Positions 25,408-34,724 of a DNA stretch of 64,000 bases are shown here, piece after piece. The position numbers and the translations under genes were made by a program. Origin of the DNA: Komagataeibacter medellinensis NBRC 3288 (GTDB lineage: Bacteria; Pseudomonadota; Alphaproteobacteria; Acetobacterales; Acetobacteraceae); the NCBI RefSeq assembly GCF_000182745.2, contig NC_016027.1, positions 2,386,001 to 2,450,000 on the forward strand. The letters are read 5' to 3'. Below the pieces are notes generated by a model that was given only the letters and a program-made list of their open reading frames with translations, had not been told where the DNA came from and ran no database searches. Each line of letters begins with the position of its first letter. Positions within the stretch are counted from its first letter, which is position 1.

Positions 25408-25875
25408 TCAGCCGATTTCAAATAGCCCCTCGACCTCAACGGCCGAATCGAGCGGCAGCGAGGGTACGCCCACGGTGGAGCGTGCGTGACGGCCCGCATC
25501 ACCAAACACCGCCACTGCGAGGTCGGATGCGCCATTCATGACCGTGGCATGCTGGGTGAAATCGGGCGTGCAGGCAATGAATCCGCCTAGCCGGACCACG
25601 CGCTTCACGCGCGAGAGGTCGCCAAGGGCGGCCTTAACCTGCGCGATCACGTTGATCATGCTGTAGCGTGCGGCCTCGACCGCCAGTTCCACCGGCACGC
25701 TACCACCCAGCTTGCCGGTAGTGAGCAGCCTGCCATCGACCAGCGGCAACTGACCCGACACCACCAGCGACGATCCGCTGATCACGGTACCGACGTAATT
25801 GGCAACAGGCGAGGCGGGAGTGGGCAGGATGATACCAAGCTGCTTGAGGCGCTGTTCGGGCGTGGTGTCGGGCAT
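25408..25875 (-). CDS. RidA family protein
   Basis: About 155 residues of the YjgF/YER057c/UK114 fold in its longer variant (VVSGQLPLVDGRLLTTGKLG, ARYSMINVIAQVKAALGDLS, TVGVPSLPLDSAVEVEGLFEI). RidA deaminates reactive enamine/imine intermediates, although the catalytic Arg of archetypal RidA is not in its usual SRSCVAVARLP-like context here, so this variant may have another role. MPDTTPEQRL is taken as the start; AGGA precedes it. Compare the shorter RidA at 61897. Confidence 0.85.
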   Translation of the reverse strand: MPDTTPEQRLKQLGIILPTPASPVANYVGTVISGSSLVVSGQLPLVDGRLLTTGKLGGSVPVELAVEAARYSMINVIAQVKAALGDLSRVKRVVRLGGFIACTPDFTQHATVMNGASDLAVAVFGDAGRHARSTVGVPSLPLDSAVEVEGLFEIG

Positions 25876-25922
25876 CGGGTCGTCCTTCTTCATCAGGGGG
25901 CGGGCAGTCACGTCAGGCTGGA

Positions 25923-27509
25923 TCAGCCGACCAGGCGCAGCCTGCGCCGCCGTGGGGGTGTGTCATCGCCATCGTCATTGCCGGAACCGGGCAGGTCAAG
26001 CGGCAGCATGGGGGCGGGGCTGTCCGCCATGATTTCCTCATGCGGGGCATCGGGTAGCCTGCGGCCCAGATAGGCATCGGACAGGGCACGGAAGGCGTAG
26101 TCCAGCATGGATGTCGCATAGGATGCAACCGGGTCGCCCTCCACCGTGCCGGCGGGGCCGAATTGGGTGTAGGCAAAGGCCTCGACATAGCTTTCCAGCG
26201 GTACGCCGTACTGCAGGCCGATGCTGACCGCCTGGCCCAGCGTGTCCATGAGGCCACGCACCATCGGGCTTTCGCGCGTGGGTGTCAGGCTGATCTCGCC
26301 CAGTGCGCCATCGGCGTATTCACCCGTACGCAGGAACAGGCGGTGGCCGCCCACGCTGGCTTTTTGCGTAAAGCCGCCATGGCGGGCGGGCAGGGGGCGG
26401 CGCACGCCGCGTTCCAGCCCCGCACGGGTGGCCAGCACATCGCGCGTGGCGTCGGGGCGCGGGGGCGCGCGGTCCACGAAGCCGCTCAGGGCGCGGTGCA
26501 TGGCCTGGTGGGAGGCGGCGCTGGGTAACGGCAGCACGCTCTCGCCCGCAAGGGTTGCGGCAAAGGCGGCCTCCAGCGTCAGGCCCCTGCACGCCAGGCG
26601 GGCCAGCGTGCTCGTAGCTAGCCGCCCATCCGGGCGCAGTGGGGAAAACACGGGGGCCAGACCGCAGGCTTCCACGCCCAGCAGCGCGTCGATCGGGCCG
26701 GAGGTGGAAAAGCCGGTTTCCACCCGTGCGGCGGGCTGGTCGATTTCCACCGCGGCTTCCTGCCACACGTTGCGTGCAATCTGGCTCACACCGGGCAGGA
26801 TGCTGCGGACGGGGGGCAGGGGCATGGCGTCCGCACCCTCGCCCGCATGGGCTACCAGGGTGGCCAGCGCCACGATGCTGCACGCAGCATCGCGCCCGGA
26901 CTCGCTATCATAATCGAAGCCTAGCCCGGCCAGGCAGGCATCGAGGTTGGTCAGCAAAAGGGAACCGGCAACGCAGGGGGGCTGCGGCGGCATGGCGGGG
27001 GGAACGGCGCGCAGGTGGGAGGCTGTCCGCTGCGTGGGGTCGGGCAGGGGCAGTTCGCCATTGCACAGGGGCTGCCTGTACTGCGCGATCATACGCAGCA
27101 TGCGTGCCAGCAACCGGAGTGCTGCCACGAAGTCACGCGCCATGAAGCTGTTGTCGGCTTCCACAAACGCAGCCAGGTTGACCACAAAGCCGGGCCTGCG
27201 GTCATGATGGCCATGCCACAGATCCTGTGTGGGAGCGGCCTGGCGCATCAGCAGCAGGCACGACAGCGCGCGTGCCACCGGGCGCACGGCCGGTCCGGCC
27301 GTGCTATCCATGCACAGGTCATCTATCCAGTGCGCCGCCTCATCGGGCAGGCTGGCGGGACCATGGCCGGGAGTCAGTCGGGCCAGGGCCTCGGCTGCCG
27401 TGTCATCCCAGTCGGCGGGCAGGGTAACGGAACGTGGCGCGTCGTCAGGGTCCGCTGCGGCCTCTACCGTCCGCATGCGCACGCCGTTCCAGTGGCTTCG
27501 TGCTGTCAT
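25923..27509 (-). CDS. Truncated NrdJ-like protein (class II ribonucleotide reductase C-terminal half)
   Basis: The region near residues 385-500 closely matches the end of B12-dependent ribonucleotide reductase (FTQKASVGGHRLFLRTGEYA, LGEISLTPTRESPMVRGLMD, SIGLQYGVPLESYVEAFAYT, ATSMLDYAFRALSDAYLG). Upstream, FVVNLAAFVEADNSFM and LTNLDACLAGLGFDYDSESG echo the NrdJ segment after the catalytic barrel (NLASINL..., NLGALLM...). The first part of NrdJ, with nucleotide and cobalamin sites and the radical Cys, is absent, and no CNLA-type Cys is kept. It cannot be a complete reductase. It may be a regulatory or structural relative of a full NrdJ elsewhere. Confidence 0.7.
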   Translation of the reverse strand: MTARSHWNGVRMRTVEAAADPDDAPRSVTLPADWDDTAAEALARLTPGHGPASLPDEAAHWIDDLCMDSTAGPAVRPVARALSCLLLMRQAAPTQDLWHGHHDRRPGFVVNLAAFVEADNSFMARDFVAALRLLARMLRMIAQYRQPLCNGELPLPDPTQRTASHLRAVPPAMPPQPPCVAGSLLLTNLDACLAGLGFDYDSESGRDAACSIVALATLVAHAGEGADAMPLPPVRSILPGVSQIARNVWQEAAVEIDQPAARVETGFSTSGPIDALLGVEACGLAPVFSPLRPDGRLATSTLARLACRGLTLEAAFAATLAGESVLPLPSAASHQAMHRALSGFVDRAPPRPDATRDVLATRAGLERGVRRPLPARHGGFTQKASVGGHRLFLRTGEYADGALGEISLTPTRESPMVRGLMDTLGQAVSIGLQYGVPLESYVEAFAYTQFGPAGTVEGDPVASYATSMLDYAFRALSDAYLGRRLPDAPHEEIMADSPAPMLPLDLPGSGNDDGDDTPPRRRRLRLVG

Positions 27510-27732
27510 GCCTTCCGTTTTACCGGTGGCCGGCAGTGCTGCGGAACCCGTTTGTGGCGGAGTCGCAACTATACATCCCACTGGGTACAGTGGATATGGG
27601 GGATAACTTCCCGTGAGTGGAAAGCTGCGAGCCGCCGCCCGTCCCGCTACATGGGCACGATCCCGCAGATGTGAGGGGCGGAAGTGCATATCCACGTGGA
27701 CCGTGCGTGCCCGCGCGGACTAGGCTTGGGGC

Positions 27733-28101
27733 ATGGCAAATCTAGGCACCCGTATCTATACCCGTTTCAGGGGGCGGCTGGTCGGCAGGGACGCCGATGG
27801 CCGGTGTTATTATGAGGCCCGCACTCCCAACCGCACCGGCGGCGGGGAAAAGCGCCACGAGCGCTGGGTCATATACCACAAGGGCGAGGACGCATCCGCC
27901 GTGCCGCCAGAATGGTGGGGCTGGCTGCACCATATGGATGCCACCCCCCTGCCCGAAAGCGCGCGCCAGCCCTGGCAGCAGCAGTGGCAGCCCAACCAGA
28001 CCGGCACGGCAGCGGCCTATCACCCCCCCGGCAGTGACCTGCGCGGCGGGCAGCGGGCTTCTACCACCAGTGATTATGAGGCATGGTACCCCGAGGGATG
28101 A
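27733..28101 (+). CDS. NADH:ubiquinone oxidoreductase accessory subunit NDUFA12 family
   Basis: A 122-residue alphaproteobacterial homologue of mitochondrial B17.2/NDUFA12. Typical features are LGTRIYTRFRGRLVGRDADG, YYEARTPN, RHERWVIYHKGEDASAVPPE and the WWGWLHH core. It is a supernumerary subunit on the arm of respiratory complex I. It is followed at 60 bases by an mlaD-like gene and the DUF2155 gene, a common alphaproteobacterial neighbourhood. Confidence 0.93.
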   Translation: MANLGTRIYTRFRGRLVGRDADGRCYYEARTPNRTGGGEKRHERWVIYHKGEDASAVPPEWWGWLHHMDATPLPESARQPWQQQWQPNQTGTAAAYHPPGSDLRGGQRASTTSDYEAWYPEG

Positions 28102-28160
28102 AACCCGTGGCGTAACCTGCTAGGGTGCCCGCCATTGGACATTGGGGAAGCATTGTCACC

Positions 28161-28697
28161 ATGGTTGCTGCTGTTTCAGGGCGCGCGGGCCACCAGCCAG
28201 CGGAACTCCTTGCCGGTTTTGCCGTGCTGGCCGTGCTGGCCGGCATGCTGGCCTATGCCGTGCTGGACAAAGGCCGCACGCACGAGACCGGCTACCGGCT
28301 GAATGCGGGCTTTGCCCATATCGATGGCCTGTCTACCGGTTCCGATGTGCGGCTGGCCGGCATTACGGTGGGCCATGTGGTGGATGAACGGGTCGATCCC
28401 AAAACCTATGCCGCACAGGTCACCTTCACGGTGCGCCCCGACATAAAGCTGCCCGATGATACGGCGGCCATCATTACCAGCGACAGCCTGCTGGGGGGTA
28501 AATACATCGCCCTCTCACCCGGTGGGGATGAAAAGATGCTCGCCCCCGGCGGCACGATCGGCCAGACGCAGGGGGCCATCAGCCTTGAACAGCTGCTCAG
28601 CAAATTCATCTTCTCCGTGACCGATACCCTGACCAAGAACCGGCAGGACAAGGCGGCGCAGGCCCCTGCTCCCCCCGCCGGGGATGTCGCACCATGA
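28161..28697 (+). CDS. mlaD: MlaD-family outer-membrane lipid asymmetry protein
   Basis: One N-terminal membrane anchor (LLAGFAVLAVLAGMLAYAVL) precedes an MCE domain: FAHIDGLSTGSDVRLAGITV, GHVVDERVDPKTY, and SDSLLGGKYIALSPGG. MlaD is the hexameric periplasmic ring of the Mla phospholipid transport system. The other Mla genes (E, F, B, C) are not in this window, so this gene is apart from them. The GTG at 28125 is an alternative start. Confidence 0.9.
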   Translation: MVAAVSGRAGHQPAELLAGFAVLAVLAGMLAYAVLDKGRTHETGYRLNAGFAHIDGLSTGSDVRLAGITVGHVVDERVDPKTYAAQVTFTVRPDIKLPDDTAAIITSDSLLGGKYIALSPGGDEKMLAPGGTIGQTQGAISLEQLLSKFIFSVTDTLTKNRQDKAAQAPAPPAGDVAP

Positions 28698-28924
28698 ACC
28701 ATGATGGACATGATGGCGTGACAATGCCTGAAATCTGGCCGCAGCCCGATGGTACCCCGGTCTCATGCCGTGACAAGCTGCTGGTACTGCGTGAAAACCA
28801 TGCCGAACTACAGGGTATCCTGCGCGATGCGTTTGAGGATGCGATCATAATGGGTGTGGATGAGGCGGCGATGCGCCAGATCCTGCATGGCCTTGTGGAT
28901 GGCCTGCGGAGCCCGAAGGCATGA
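28694..28924 (+). CDS. Small hypothetical protein, 76 aa, between mlaD and the DUF2155 gene
   Basis: It overlaps both neighbours by 4 bases (ATGA), so it is translated within the operon. The protein is acidic and helical (LVLRENHAELQGILRDAFED, MRQILHGLVDGL) with an N-terminal His/Asp cluster. No family is firmly recognised. Confidence 0.7.
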   Translation: MNHDGHDGVTMPEIWPQPDGTPVSCRDKLLVLRENHAELQGILRDAFEDAIIMGVDEAAMRQILHGLVDGLRSPKA

Positions 28925-29532
28925 GGCGCACCGTATTCCCATGCCTGCCTGCCCTTGTGCTTGCTGTCCTTCCCGGTGCGGCTGCCGCCGCCGACTGGCT
29001 GGCGCCACCGGCCATGTACGCGCCCGATATGTGGCAGGGCCGCAGCATTGCCGTAGTGCGGGTGCTGGACAAGCTTGATGCCCATGTGCAGCTGGTCGAG
29101 ATTCCGGTGGGGCAGGATGTGCCCTACAAGAGCCTGACGCTGCATGCCGCCTCCTGCCTCCAGCGCCCGGCCACGCTGGCGGCCGATAGTGTGGCATGGC
29201 TGGAAGTTCATGATGCGCATGAGGGCATGGCCGCCTTTCAGGGCTGGATGGCGATTGCCGAACCGGCCACGGGCGTGTTCCAGAACCCGCTTTATGATGT
29301 GCAGCTTGCCAGCTGTGCGGGCGATATGGTGGCCCCCATCCCGCCGCCACTGGCGGCAAGCCAGGCCCCCAGCGCTGCCCAGGCCGCGTCTCCCATGCCA
29401 GATGGCACTGTGGCGCCCGCCGCAGGTACGCCCGATACGCCGCCGCCCGTGGCGCCTGTTGCGCGCCCGCTCTCGCCGCCGCTGCCAGCCAATCCGGCAG
29501 ACGAAGGGGCAGCCCCGCTGATGCTGCATTAG
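28921..29532 (+). CDS. DUF2155 domain-containing exported protein
   Basis: A signal peptide (LPALVLAVLPGAAAA) is followed by the DUF2155 domain, residues 40-130: IAVVRVLDKLDAHVQLVEIP, SLTLHAASCLQRP, FQGWMAIAEPATGVFQNPLY, YDVQLASC. The two Cys probably form a disulfide. The last 75 residues are a Pro/Ala-rich tail. The domain is a conserved alphaproteobacterial envelope protein of unknown role, usually near ndufA12 as here. Confidence 0.9.
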   Translation: MRRTVFPCLPALVLAVLPGAAAAADWLAPPAMYAPDMWQGRSIAVVRVLDKLDAHVQLVEIPVGQDVPYKSLTLHAASCLQRPATLAADSVAWLEVHDAHEGMAAFQGWMAIAEPATGVFQNPLYDVQLASCAGDMVAPIPPPLAASQAPSAAQAASPMPDGTVAPAAGTPDTPPPVAPVARPLSPPLPANPADEGAAPLMLH

Positions 29533-29563
29533 AAAATAGTTTAGTTTTTATCGTATCAATGCT

Positions 29564-29594
29564 GCAAGCCTGTCCGGCGCGGTTCCGGGCTTGC
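29564..29594 (+). terminator. Candidate hairpin between the DUF2155 gene and otsB
   Basis: GCAAGCC (29564-29570) pairs with GGCTTGC (29588-29594), and inner CCGG blocks extend the stem. It lies 32 bases past the DUF2155 stop and just before otsB. There is no long T-run after it, so it may be a weak terminator or an otsB leader structure. Confidence 0.45.
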
Positions 29595-29628
29595 GTATTC
29601 CCCAGCTTTACCAGAGGCTAGAACAATC

Positions 29629-30384
29629 ATGAGCAAGATACCTTCCCTTCCTTCGCTCGATCAGCTGCCTCCGCCCGCTCGTGCGGCGTTCCTGCTGGAT
29701 TTTGATGGTACGCTGGTTGATATCGCACCCACGCCTGAATCCGTGGTCGTTGCCCCCGGTCTGATCGATACGCTGAAGCGTCTGCGGGAAAAATGCGGGA
29801 ATGCGTTGGCCGTCATATCCGGTCGGCCGATCGAGCAGATCGATCATTTCCTGCCCGGCGTGCCCTATGCGGTGGCGGGCGAACATGGCATCGCCATCCG
29901 CCACGCTCCGGGTCAGCCCGTTGAACGGGCCGACCTGCCACCCGTGCCCCAGACCTGGCTGGAACAGGCCGACAGGCTGGCGCAGGCTCATCCGGGCATG
30001 CGCGTCGAGCGCAAGAAGGCTGGCCTTGTGCTGCATTACCGTGGCGCACCCGATGCGGGGGAAGCGCTGGGCCAGATCGCGGATGAATGGGTGTCGGCCA
30101 CCGGCGGCGCGTTCCATGTGCAGGCGGCCAAGATGGCGTGGGAAATCCGTCCTGCCGGCATAGACAAAGGCCATGCGGTGGAAGTGCTCATGCAGGCAGC
30201 GCCTTTTGCAGGCCGGTCCCCGATTTTCGTGGGCGATGACGTGACGGATGAGGATGGCATCCGCATGGCGGTGCATCTGGGGGGAGTAGGCTTTCGCATT
30301 CCCGCCAATTTCCCCGATCCTGCTTCCTTTCGTGGGTGGCTTGCCCAACTGGCACAGGGGGGCAATAACGCATGGGGCGGCTGA
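29629..30384 (+). CDS. otsB: Trehalose-6-phosphate phosphatase
   Basis: A 251-residue HAD-superfamily phosphatase: LLDFDGTLVDIAPTPES with the nucleophilic Asp, ISGRPIEQID, GEHGIAIRH, WEIRPAGIDKGHAV and FVGDDVTDEDG. It removes phosphate from trehalose-6-phosphate, the last step of the OtsAB route. The gene overlaps otsA by 13 bases, so the two enzymes are co-translated. Trehalose protects against osmotic, acid and ethanol stress. Confidence 0.96.
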   Translation: MSKIPSLPSLDQLPPPARAAFLLDFDGTLVDIAPTPESVVVAPGLIDTLKRLREKCGNALAVISGRPIEQIDHFLPGVPYAVAGEHGIAIRHAPGQPVERADLPPVPQTWLEQADRLAQAHPGMRVERKKAGLVLHYRGAPDAGEALGQIADEWVSATGGAFHVQAAKMAWEIRPAGIDKGHAVEVLMQAAPFAGRSPIFVGDDVTDEDGIRMAVHLGGVGFRIPANFPDPASFRGWLAQLAQGGNNAWGG

Positions 30385-31724
30385 TTATTGTCTCAAACCG
30401 GGTTCCTTCGCCGCGTGAGCGCAGCCAGCCGGCCGGTGGCCTGGCTGTAGGCCTGAAGGATGCATTGCGCGAGGGGGAATCCTTGTGGTTCGGCTGGTCG
30501 GGCAAGCAGGTGCAACTGCATGGTGGTGACCCTGTGCCCCGGCTGGACCAGATTGATAACGTAACCTATGCCACCATCGACCTGACGCCGCTGCAGTATG
30601 AGGGGTTCTACCAGAACTTTTCCAACGGCATCCTGTGGCCGCTGTTTCACTACCGTGTCGGGCTGATGAACTACTCCCGCACGGACTGGGAGACCTATTT
30701 GGCGGTCAACGCCATGTTTGCCCGCACGCTGTTGCCGCTGCTGCGGCCTGACGACGTGATATGGGTGCACGACTACCACCTGTTCCCGCTGGGCCAGGCG
30801 TTGCGTGACCTCGGTGTGACATGCCGGATCGGCTTCTTCCTGCATATTCCGTTCCCGCCATGGAGTCTGGTGCGCTCTCTGCCGGGTGCCGAACTGCTGC
30901 TGGAAGACATGCAGAGCTACGACCTTGTCGGCGTGCAGACGCCGGAAGATGCCGCGAACCTGAATCATTCACTTGAAGCCAACGGCCTGCCCGCGCGTGG
31001 CCAGGCATTCCCCATCGGGATCGACCCTGATGAGTTCCGCGCACAGGCGGAAAAAAGCATGGAAGGTTCTGAGGTCGAGCGGCTGGAAGGCAGCCTGCGC
31101 GGGGCGAAGCTGGTGCTGGGCGTGGACCGGCTGGACTATTCCAAGGGCCTACCTGAGCGTTTCCGTGGCTATGAAGCGCTTCTGGCGCGCTACCCCGAGC
31201 ATCGGGGCAAGGTTACATTCCTGCAGGTGGCCCCCATCTCGCGCGGTAGTGTCGAAGAATACCGTCAGCTGCGCCGCCAGCTTGATGAACTGACCGGGCG
31301 CATCAACGGCGCTTATTCCGAATTTGACTGGACCCCAATCCGCTATATCACCCGCCCGCTCCCGCGCGAAGTGCTGGCCGGTTTCTACCGCCGGGCGGAG
31401 GCCGCCCTCATTACCCCGCTGCGCGATGGTATGAACCTTGTGGCCAAGGAATATGTCGCAGCCCAGGACCCTGCCAATCCCGGTGTGCTGATCCTGTCGC
31501 ATTTTGCCGGTGCCGCGCCGGAAATGGATGAGGGCATTCTGGTCAACCCATATGACCCCGATGAGATTGCCGATGCCCTGCATGCGGCCCTGACCATGGG
31601 GCTGGCGGAACGGCGCACGCGCTGGCAGGTGCTTGAGCGGGAGGTCAGCAGCACGACAGCCGTAAGCTGGGCGGCCGATTTCCTGAACGCGCTTGAAGCG
31701 GCCCCCGTCGCGGACCGGTCCTGA
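30372..31724 (+). CDS. otsA: Trehalose-6-phosphate synthase
   Basis: A GT20 retaining glycosyltransferase of 450 residues. Motifs: RLIIVSNRVP and QPAGGLAVGL at the N-terminus, WVHDYHLFPLGQALRDLG, GFFLHIPFPP, PIGIDPDEFR, DRLDYSKGLPERFRGYEALL, and TPLRDGMNLVAKEYVAAQ. It joins UDP-glucose and glucose-6-phosphate. Overlap with otsB by 13 bases indicates one operon in the order B-A. Confidence 0.97.
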   Translation: MGRLIIVSNRVPSPRERSQPAGGLAVGLKDALREGESLWFGWSGKQVQLHGGDPVPRLDQIDNVTYATIDLTPLQYEGFYQNFSNGILWPLFHYRVGLMNYSRTDWETYLAVNAMFARTLLPLLRPDDVIWVHDYHLFPLGQALRDLGVTCRIGFFLHIPFPPWSLVRSLPGAELLLEDMQSYDLVGVQTPEDAANLNHSLEANGLPARGQAFPIGIDPDEFRAQAEKSMEGSEVERLEGSLRGAKLVLGVDRLDYSKGLPERFRGYEALLARYPEHRGKVTFLQVAPISRGSVEEYRQLRRQLDELTGRINGAYSEFDWTPIRYITRPLPREVLAGFYRRAEAALITPLRDGMNLVAKEYVAAQDPANPGVLILSHFAGAAPEMDEGILVNPYDPDEIADALHAALTMGLAERRTRWQVLEREVSSTTAVSWAADFLNALEAAPVADRS

Positions 31725-31729
31725 GCACC

Positions 31730-32239
31730 ATGCGACAGACTGCCGTGTTAATGGTGGTGGCCGGTGCGGCTGCTCTTGGGGTTGCGTGGTGGAGTGAATA
31801 CGTGCTGGGCCATGTGCCCTGCGGGTTGTGCCTGTGGGAGCGCTGGCCCTACCGTATTGTGGCGGTGCTGGGGCTTCTGGCCGCCTTCCTGCCGCGTGAT
31901 GGCGCACGCAGTGTGCTGGTGCTGTGCATACCGGTGCTGGCGGTGGCGGTAGGCCTTGGGTTTGTTCATGTGGGGGTGGAGCAGGGATGGTGGGCCAGCC
32001 CGCTGCCTGAATGCCGGGCCCCCGTCTTCCATGGTGGCAGTTTCGCACAGCGTCTGGCCGCAATGCCAGCGCGCCCGGCCAAGCCGTGTGACGCGCCGAC
32101 CTACCTTGTGCCCGGTGTGCCGCTATCCATGGCGGCACTGGGCAGTCTTTACGCAGGGGTGCTGATTTTCATCGTGCGGCGCGGCACGCAGGTCAGGACA
32201 AGGTTCCGCGGCCGCGGCCGAAAATCAATCCAAGGATGA
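31730..32239 (+). CDS. DsbB-family disulfide bond formation protein
   Basis: A 169-residue four-helix membrane protein. The first periplasmic pair is Cys31-Cys34 (VPCGLCLWERWPY, which also carries the quinone-side Arg). The second loop has Cys95 (LPECRAPVF) and Cys120 (AKPCDAPTY). DsbB reoxidises periplasmic DsbA and passes electrons to quinone. It starts 5 bases after otsA. Its last 47 bases overlap the convergent DUF1328 gene. Confidence 0.9.
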   Translation: MRQTAVLMVVAGAAALGVAWWSEYVLGHVPCGLCLWERWPYRIVAVLGLLAAFLPRDGARSVLVLCIPVLAVAVGLGFVHVGVEQGWWASPLPECRAPVFHGGSFAQRLAAMPARPAKPCDAPTYLVPGVPLSMAALGSLYAGVLIFIVRRGTQVRTRFRGRGRKSIQG

Positions 32240-32369
32240 ATAGCACGATGAAGATAAAGAACAGGATCTTGCCAAAGTAGGCAAAGGTATCGGAAATACC
32301 GCTGAAGCCAAAGACCGCGGCGATCAGGGCCAGGACAAGGAATGTGATGGTCCAGCGTAACAGGTCCAT
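32193..32369 (-). CDS. DUF1328 (YtjA-like) small membrane protein, 58 aa
   Basis: ATG at 32369 has GAAGGAAACC before it. The protein has two membrane segments (LVLALIAAVFGFSG; GKILFFIFIVLFILGLIFG) and the DUF1328 signature start DLLRWTITFLVLALI. Members are stress-linked membrane peptides of unknown role. Its C-terminal end overlaps the dsbB gene on the other strand by 47 bases. Confidence 0.88.
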   Translation of the reverse strand: MDLLRWTITFLVLALIAAVFGFSGISDTFAYFGKILFFIFIVLFILGLIFGRGRGTLS

Positions 32370-32498
32370 GATTCGGTTTCCTTCAGAGGGTTTGTTATGA
32401 CAGACGGGGGCATGCCATCCGTCCCATAACAATGCGCCAGAGCGTTCCCGGTTCATCCGGGATGGTTATTTTGGCAAAAGCGGTGCAGGGGTGCGGAT

Positions 32499-34559
32499 AT
32501 GACGGCAGGCAGGGGTACGGCAGGTTTTCATGGTTTGTACCAGCATGGTTTTGCGCGCGTGGCCGCCTGCACCCTGCCCGTGGTGCTGGCCGATCCGATG
32601 GAAAACGCCCGCCGCATTCATGAAGGCATCGTGGCCTGTCATCAGGCGGGCGCGGTGCTGGCGGTGTTTCCCGAACTCGGCCTATCGGGCTATGCGATTG
32701 AGGACCTGCGCCAGCAGGACGTGCTGCTTGACCGGGTGACGGAAGCGACGGTGTGGCTGGCTCGGCAGACGGCGGGCCTGCTGCCGCTGGTGCTGGTTGG
32801 CGCCCCCGTGGTGTGGGAAGGGGCGCTGTACAACTGCGCCATCGCCCTGCATGATGGGCGGGTTGTCGGTGTCATACCCAAATCCTACCTACCCAATTAT
32901 CGTGAATTCTATGAAGCCCGTCAGTTCACCGCAGGGGCCGGGCTACGGGGCGGGCATGTCACGCTGGCGGGCCATACGGTGCCATTTGGCACCGACCTGC
33001 TGTTCCATGCCCCCGATGTGCCCGGCCTGGTGATGGCCGCCGAACTGTGTGAGGACATGTGGGTGCCTCAGCCCCCGGCGGTCCATGCCGCCCTTGCAGG
33101 GGCCACGGTCATTGCCAATCTGTCCGCCAGTAATATCACGGTCGGCAAGGCCCGCACGCGTACGCTGCTGTGCCAGTCCCTGTCCGCCCGCTGTCTGTGC
33201 GCCTATATCTATGCTGCCGCCGGGGAAGGTGAATCCACCACCGACGTGGCATGGGACGGGCAGACCTCAATCTTTGAAAATGGAGCGACACTGGCGCAGA
33301 GTGAGCGCTTTCCCACCGGTCTGGTCACGCTGCTGGCGGATGTGGATCTGGACCTGCTGCGCCAGGAACGGCTGCGTATGGGCACCTTTGCCGATAACCG
33401 CGCCCATGCGGCGGGGCAGGACTGGCGGCGCATCGACCTGGTCCTGGTGCCACCCGCCACGGATCTTGGTCTGCGGCGCGCCATTCCCCGCTTTCCCTTC
33501 GTGCCAAGTGATGCGGCGCTTCTGGATCAGGATTGTTACGAGGCCTTTACCATTCAGGTTACGGCTCTCAAGCGCCGCGTGCTGGCATCGCGCGCAAAGA
33601 CGCTGGTGATCGGGGTATCGGGTGGGCTGGATTCCACGCATGCCCTGCTGGTCGCGGCCCGGGCAGCCGATGAATGTGGACTGGGGCGACAGGCGGTGCT
33701 GGGCTACACCATGCCTGGTTTTGGCACAAGCAGCGGTACACGCGACAATGCGCATGAACTCATGGCCGCCCTTGGTGTGCAGGCGCGCGAGATCGATATC
33801 CGCCCGGCAGCACGTCTCATGCTGGAACAGATGGGCCACCCCTTTGCCAGGGGGGAGGCGGTGTATGATGTCACGTTCGAGAACGTGCAGGCGGGGCTGC
33901 GCACTGATTTCCTGTTCCGTCTGGCCAATCAGTCCGGCGGGATCGTGATCGGCACGGGCGACCTGTCGGAACTGGCGCTGGGGTGGTGCACCTATGGCGT
34001 GGGTGATCAGATGGCGCATTACAATGTTAATGCCGGCCTGCCCAAGACGCTGATTCAGCATCTGATTCGCTGGGTCATGGCCCATGGGCGGGAGACGGCG
34101 CGGACCTGCACCGTGCTGGATGCCATCCTTGCCACCGAGATCTCGCCCGAACTGGTGCCTGCCACGGCCGCGCAGGCGGTACAGAGCACTGAATCACTTA
34201 TCGGTCCTTACGCACTGCATGATTTCACGCTGTTTCATGTGCTGCGTTACGGATTCCGTCCCTCCAAGATCGCCTTTATGGCGCTGCACGCATGGGGGGA
34301 TGCCACGCGGGGGGACTGGCCCCCGGGATTCCCCGATGCAGGCAGGAAAGCCTATACGCTGGCGGAAATCCGGCATTGGCTGGGGGCTTTCCTCAACCGT
34401 TTCTTTGGCTTCAGCCAGTTCAAGCGTTCGGCCATGCCCAACGGGCCAAAGGTGCTGGCTGGTGGCGCGCTCTCGCCACGCGGCGACTGGCGCGCGCCGT
34501 CGGATGGCAATGCCCGAATCTGGATAGAGGAACTGGAAAGCCGCGTTCCGTCAAATTAA
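32499..34559 (+). CDS. nadE: Glutamine-dependent NAD+ synthetase
   Basis: A 686-residue two-domain enzyme. The N-terminal nitrilase-fold glutaminase has Glu59 (FPELGLSGYAIEDL), Lys in IPKSYLPNYREFYE and the nucleophile Cys in AAELCEDMW. The synthetase half has GVSGGLDSTHALL (P-loop) and GTGDLSELALGWCTYGVGD. It amidates nicotinic acid adenine dinucleotide, the last step to NAD+. ATG at 32499 follows AGGGGTG. nadD, the step before it, lies at 59.2 kb. Confidence 0.97.
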   Translation: MTAGRGTAGFHGLYQHGFARVAACTLPVVLADPMENARRIHEGIVACHQAGAVLAVFPELGLSGYAIEDLRQQDVLLDRVTEATVWLARQTAGLLPLVLVGAPVVWEGALYNCAIALHDGRVVGVIPKSYLPNYREFYEARQFTAGAGLRGGHVTLAGHTVPFGTDLLFHAPDVPGLVMAAELCEDMWVPQPPAVHAALAGATVIANLSASNITVGKARTRTLLCQSLSARCLCAYIYAAAGEGESTTDVAWDGQTSIFENGATLAQSERFPTGLVTLLADVDLDLLRQERLRMGTFADNRAHAAGQDWRRIDLVLVPPATDLGLRRAIPRFPFVPSDAALLDQDCYEAFTIQVTALKRRVLASRAKTLVIGVSGGLDSTHALLVAARAADECGLGRQAVLGYTMPGFGTSSGTRDNAHELMAALGVQAREIDIRPAARLMLEQMGHPFARGEAVYDVTFENVQAGLRTDFLFRLANQSGGIVIGTGDLSELALGWCTYGVGDQMAHYNVNAGLPKTLIQHLIRWVMAHGRETARTCTVLDAILATEISPELVPATAAQAVQSTESLIGPYALHDFTLFHVLRYGFRPSKIAFMALHAWGDATRGDWPPGFPDAGRKAYTLAEIRHWLGAFLNRFFGFSQFKRSAMPNGPKVLAGGALSPRGDWRAPSDGNARIWIEELESRVPSN

Positions 34560-34724
34560 ACCAATTCAGGTCTGATTCTGAATTTCTTAACCCCTTCCTG
34601 ACAATTACGGTCCTGAAAGCTTCCCGGCTCGCGCTGCGGTCACGACAGCATGGGCGGTAGCACATCAGCGGCGCGGTGGGGCGGCATGCACCAGACCCCC
34701 AGCGTGTATGAAGGAATGGAATGC

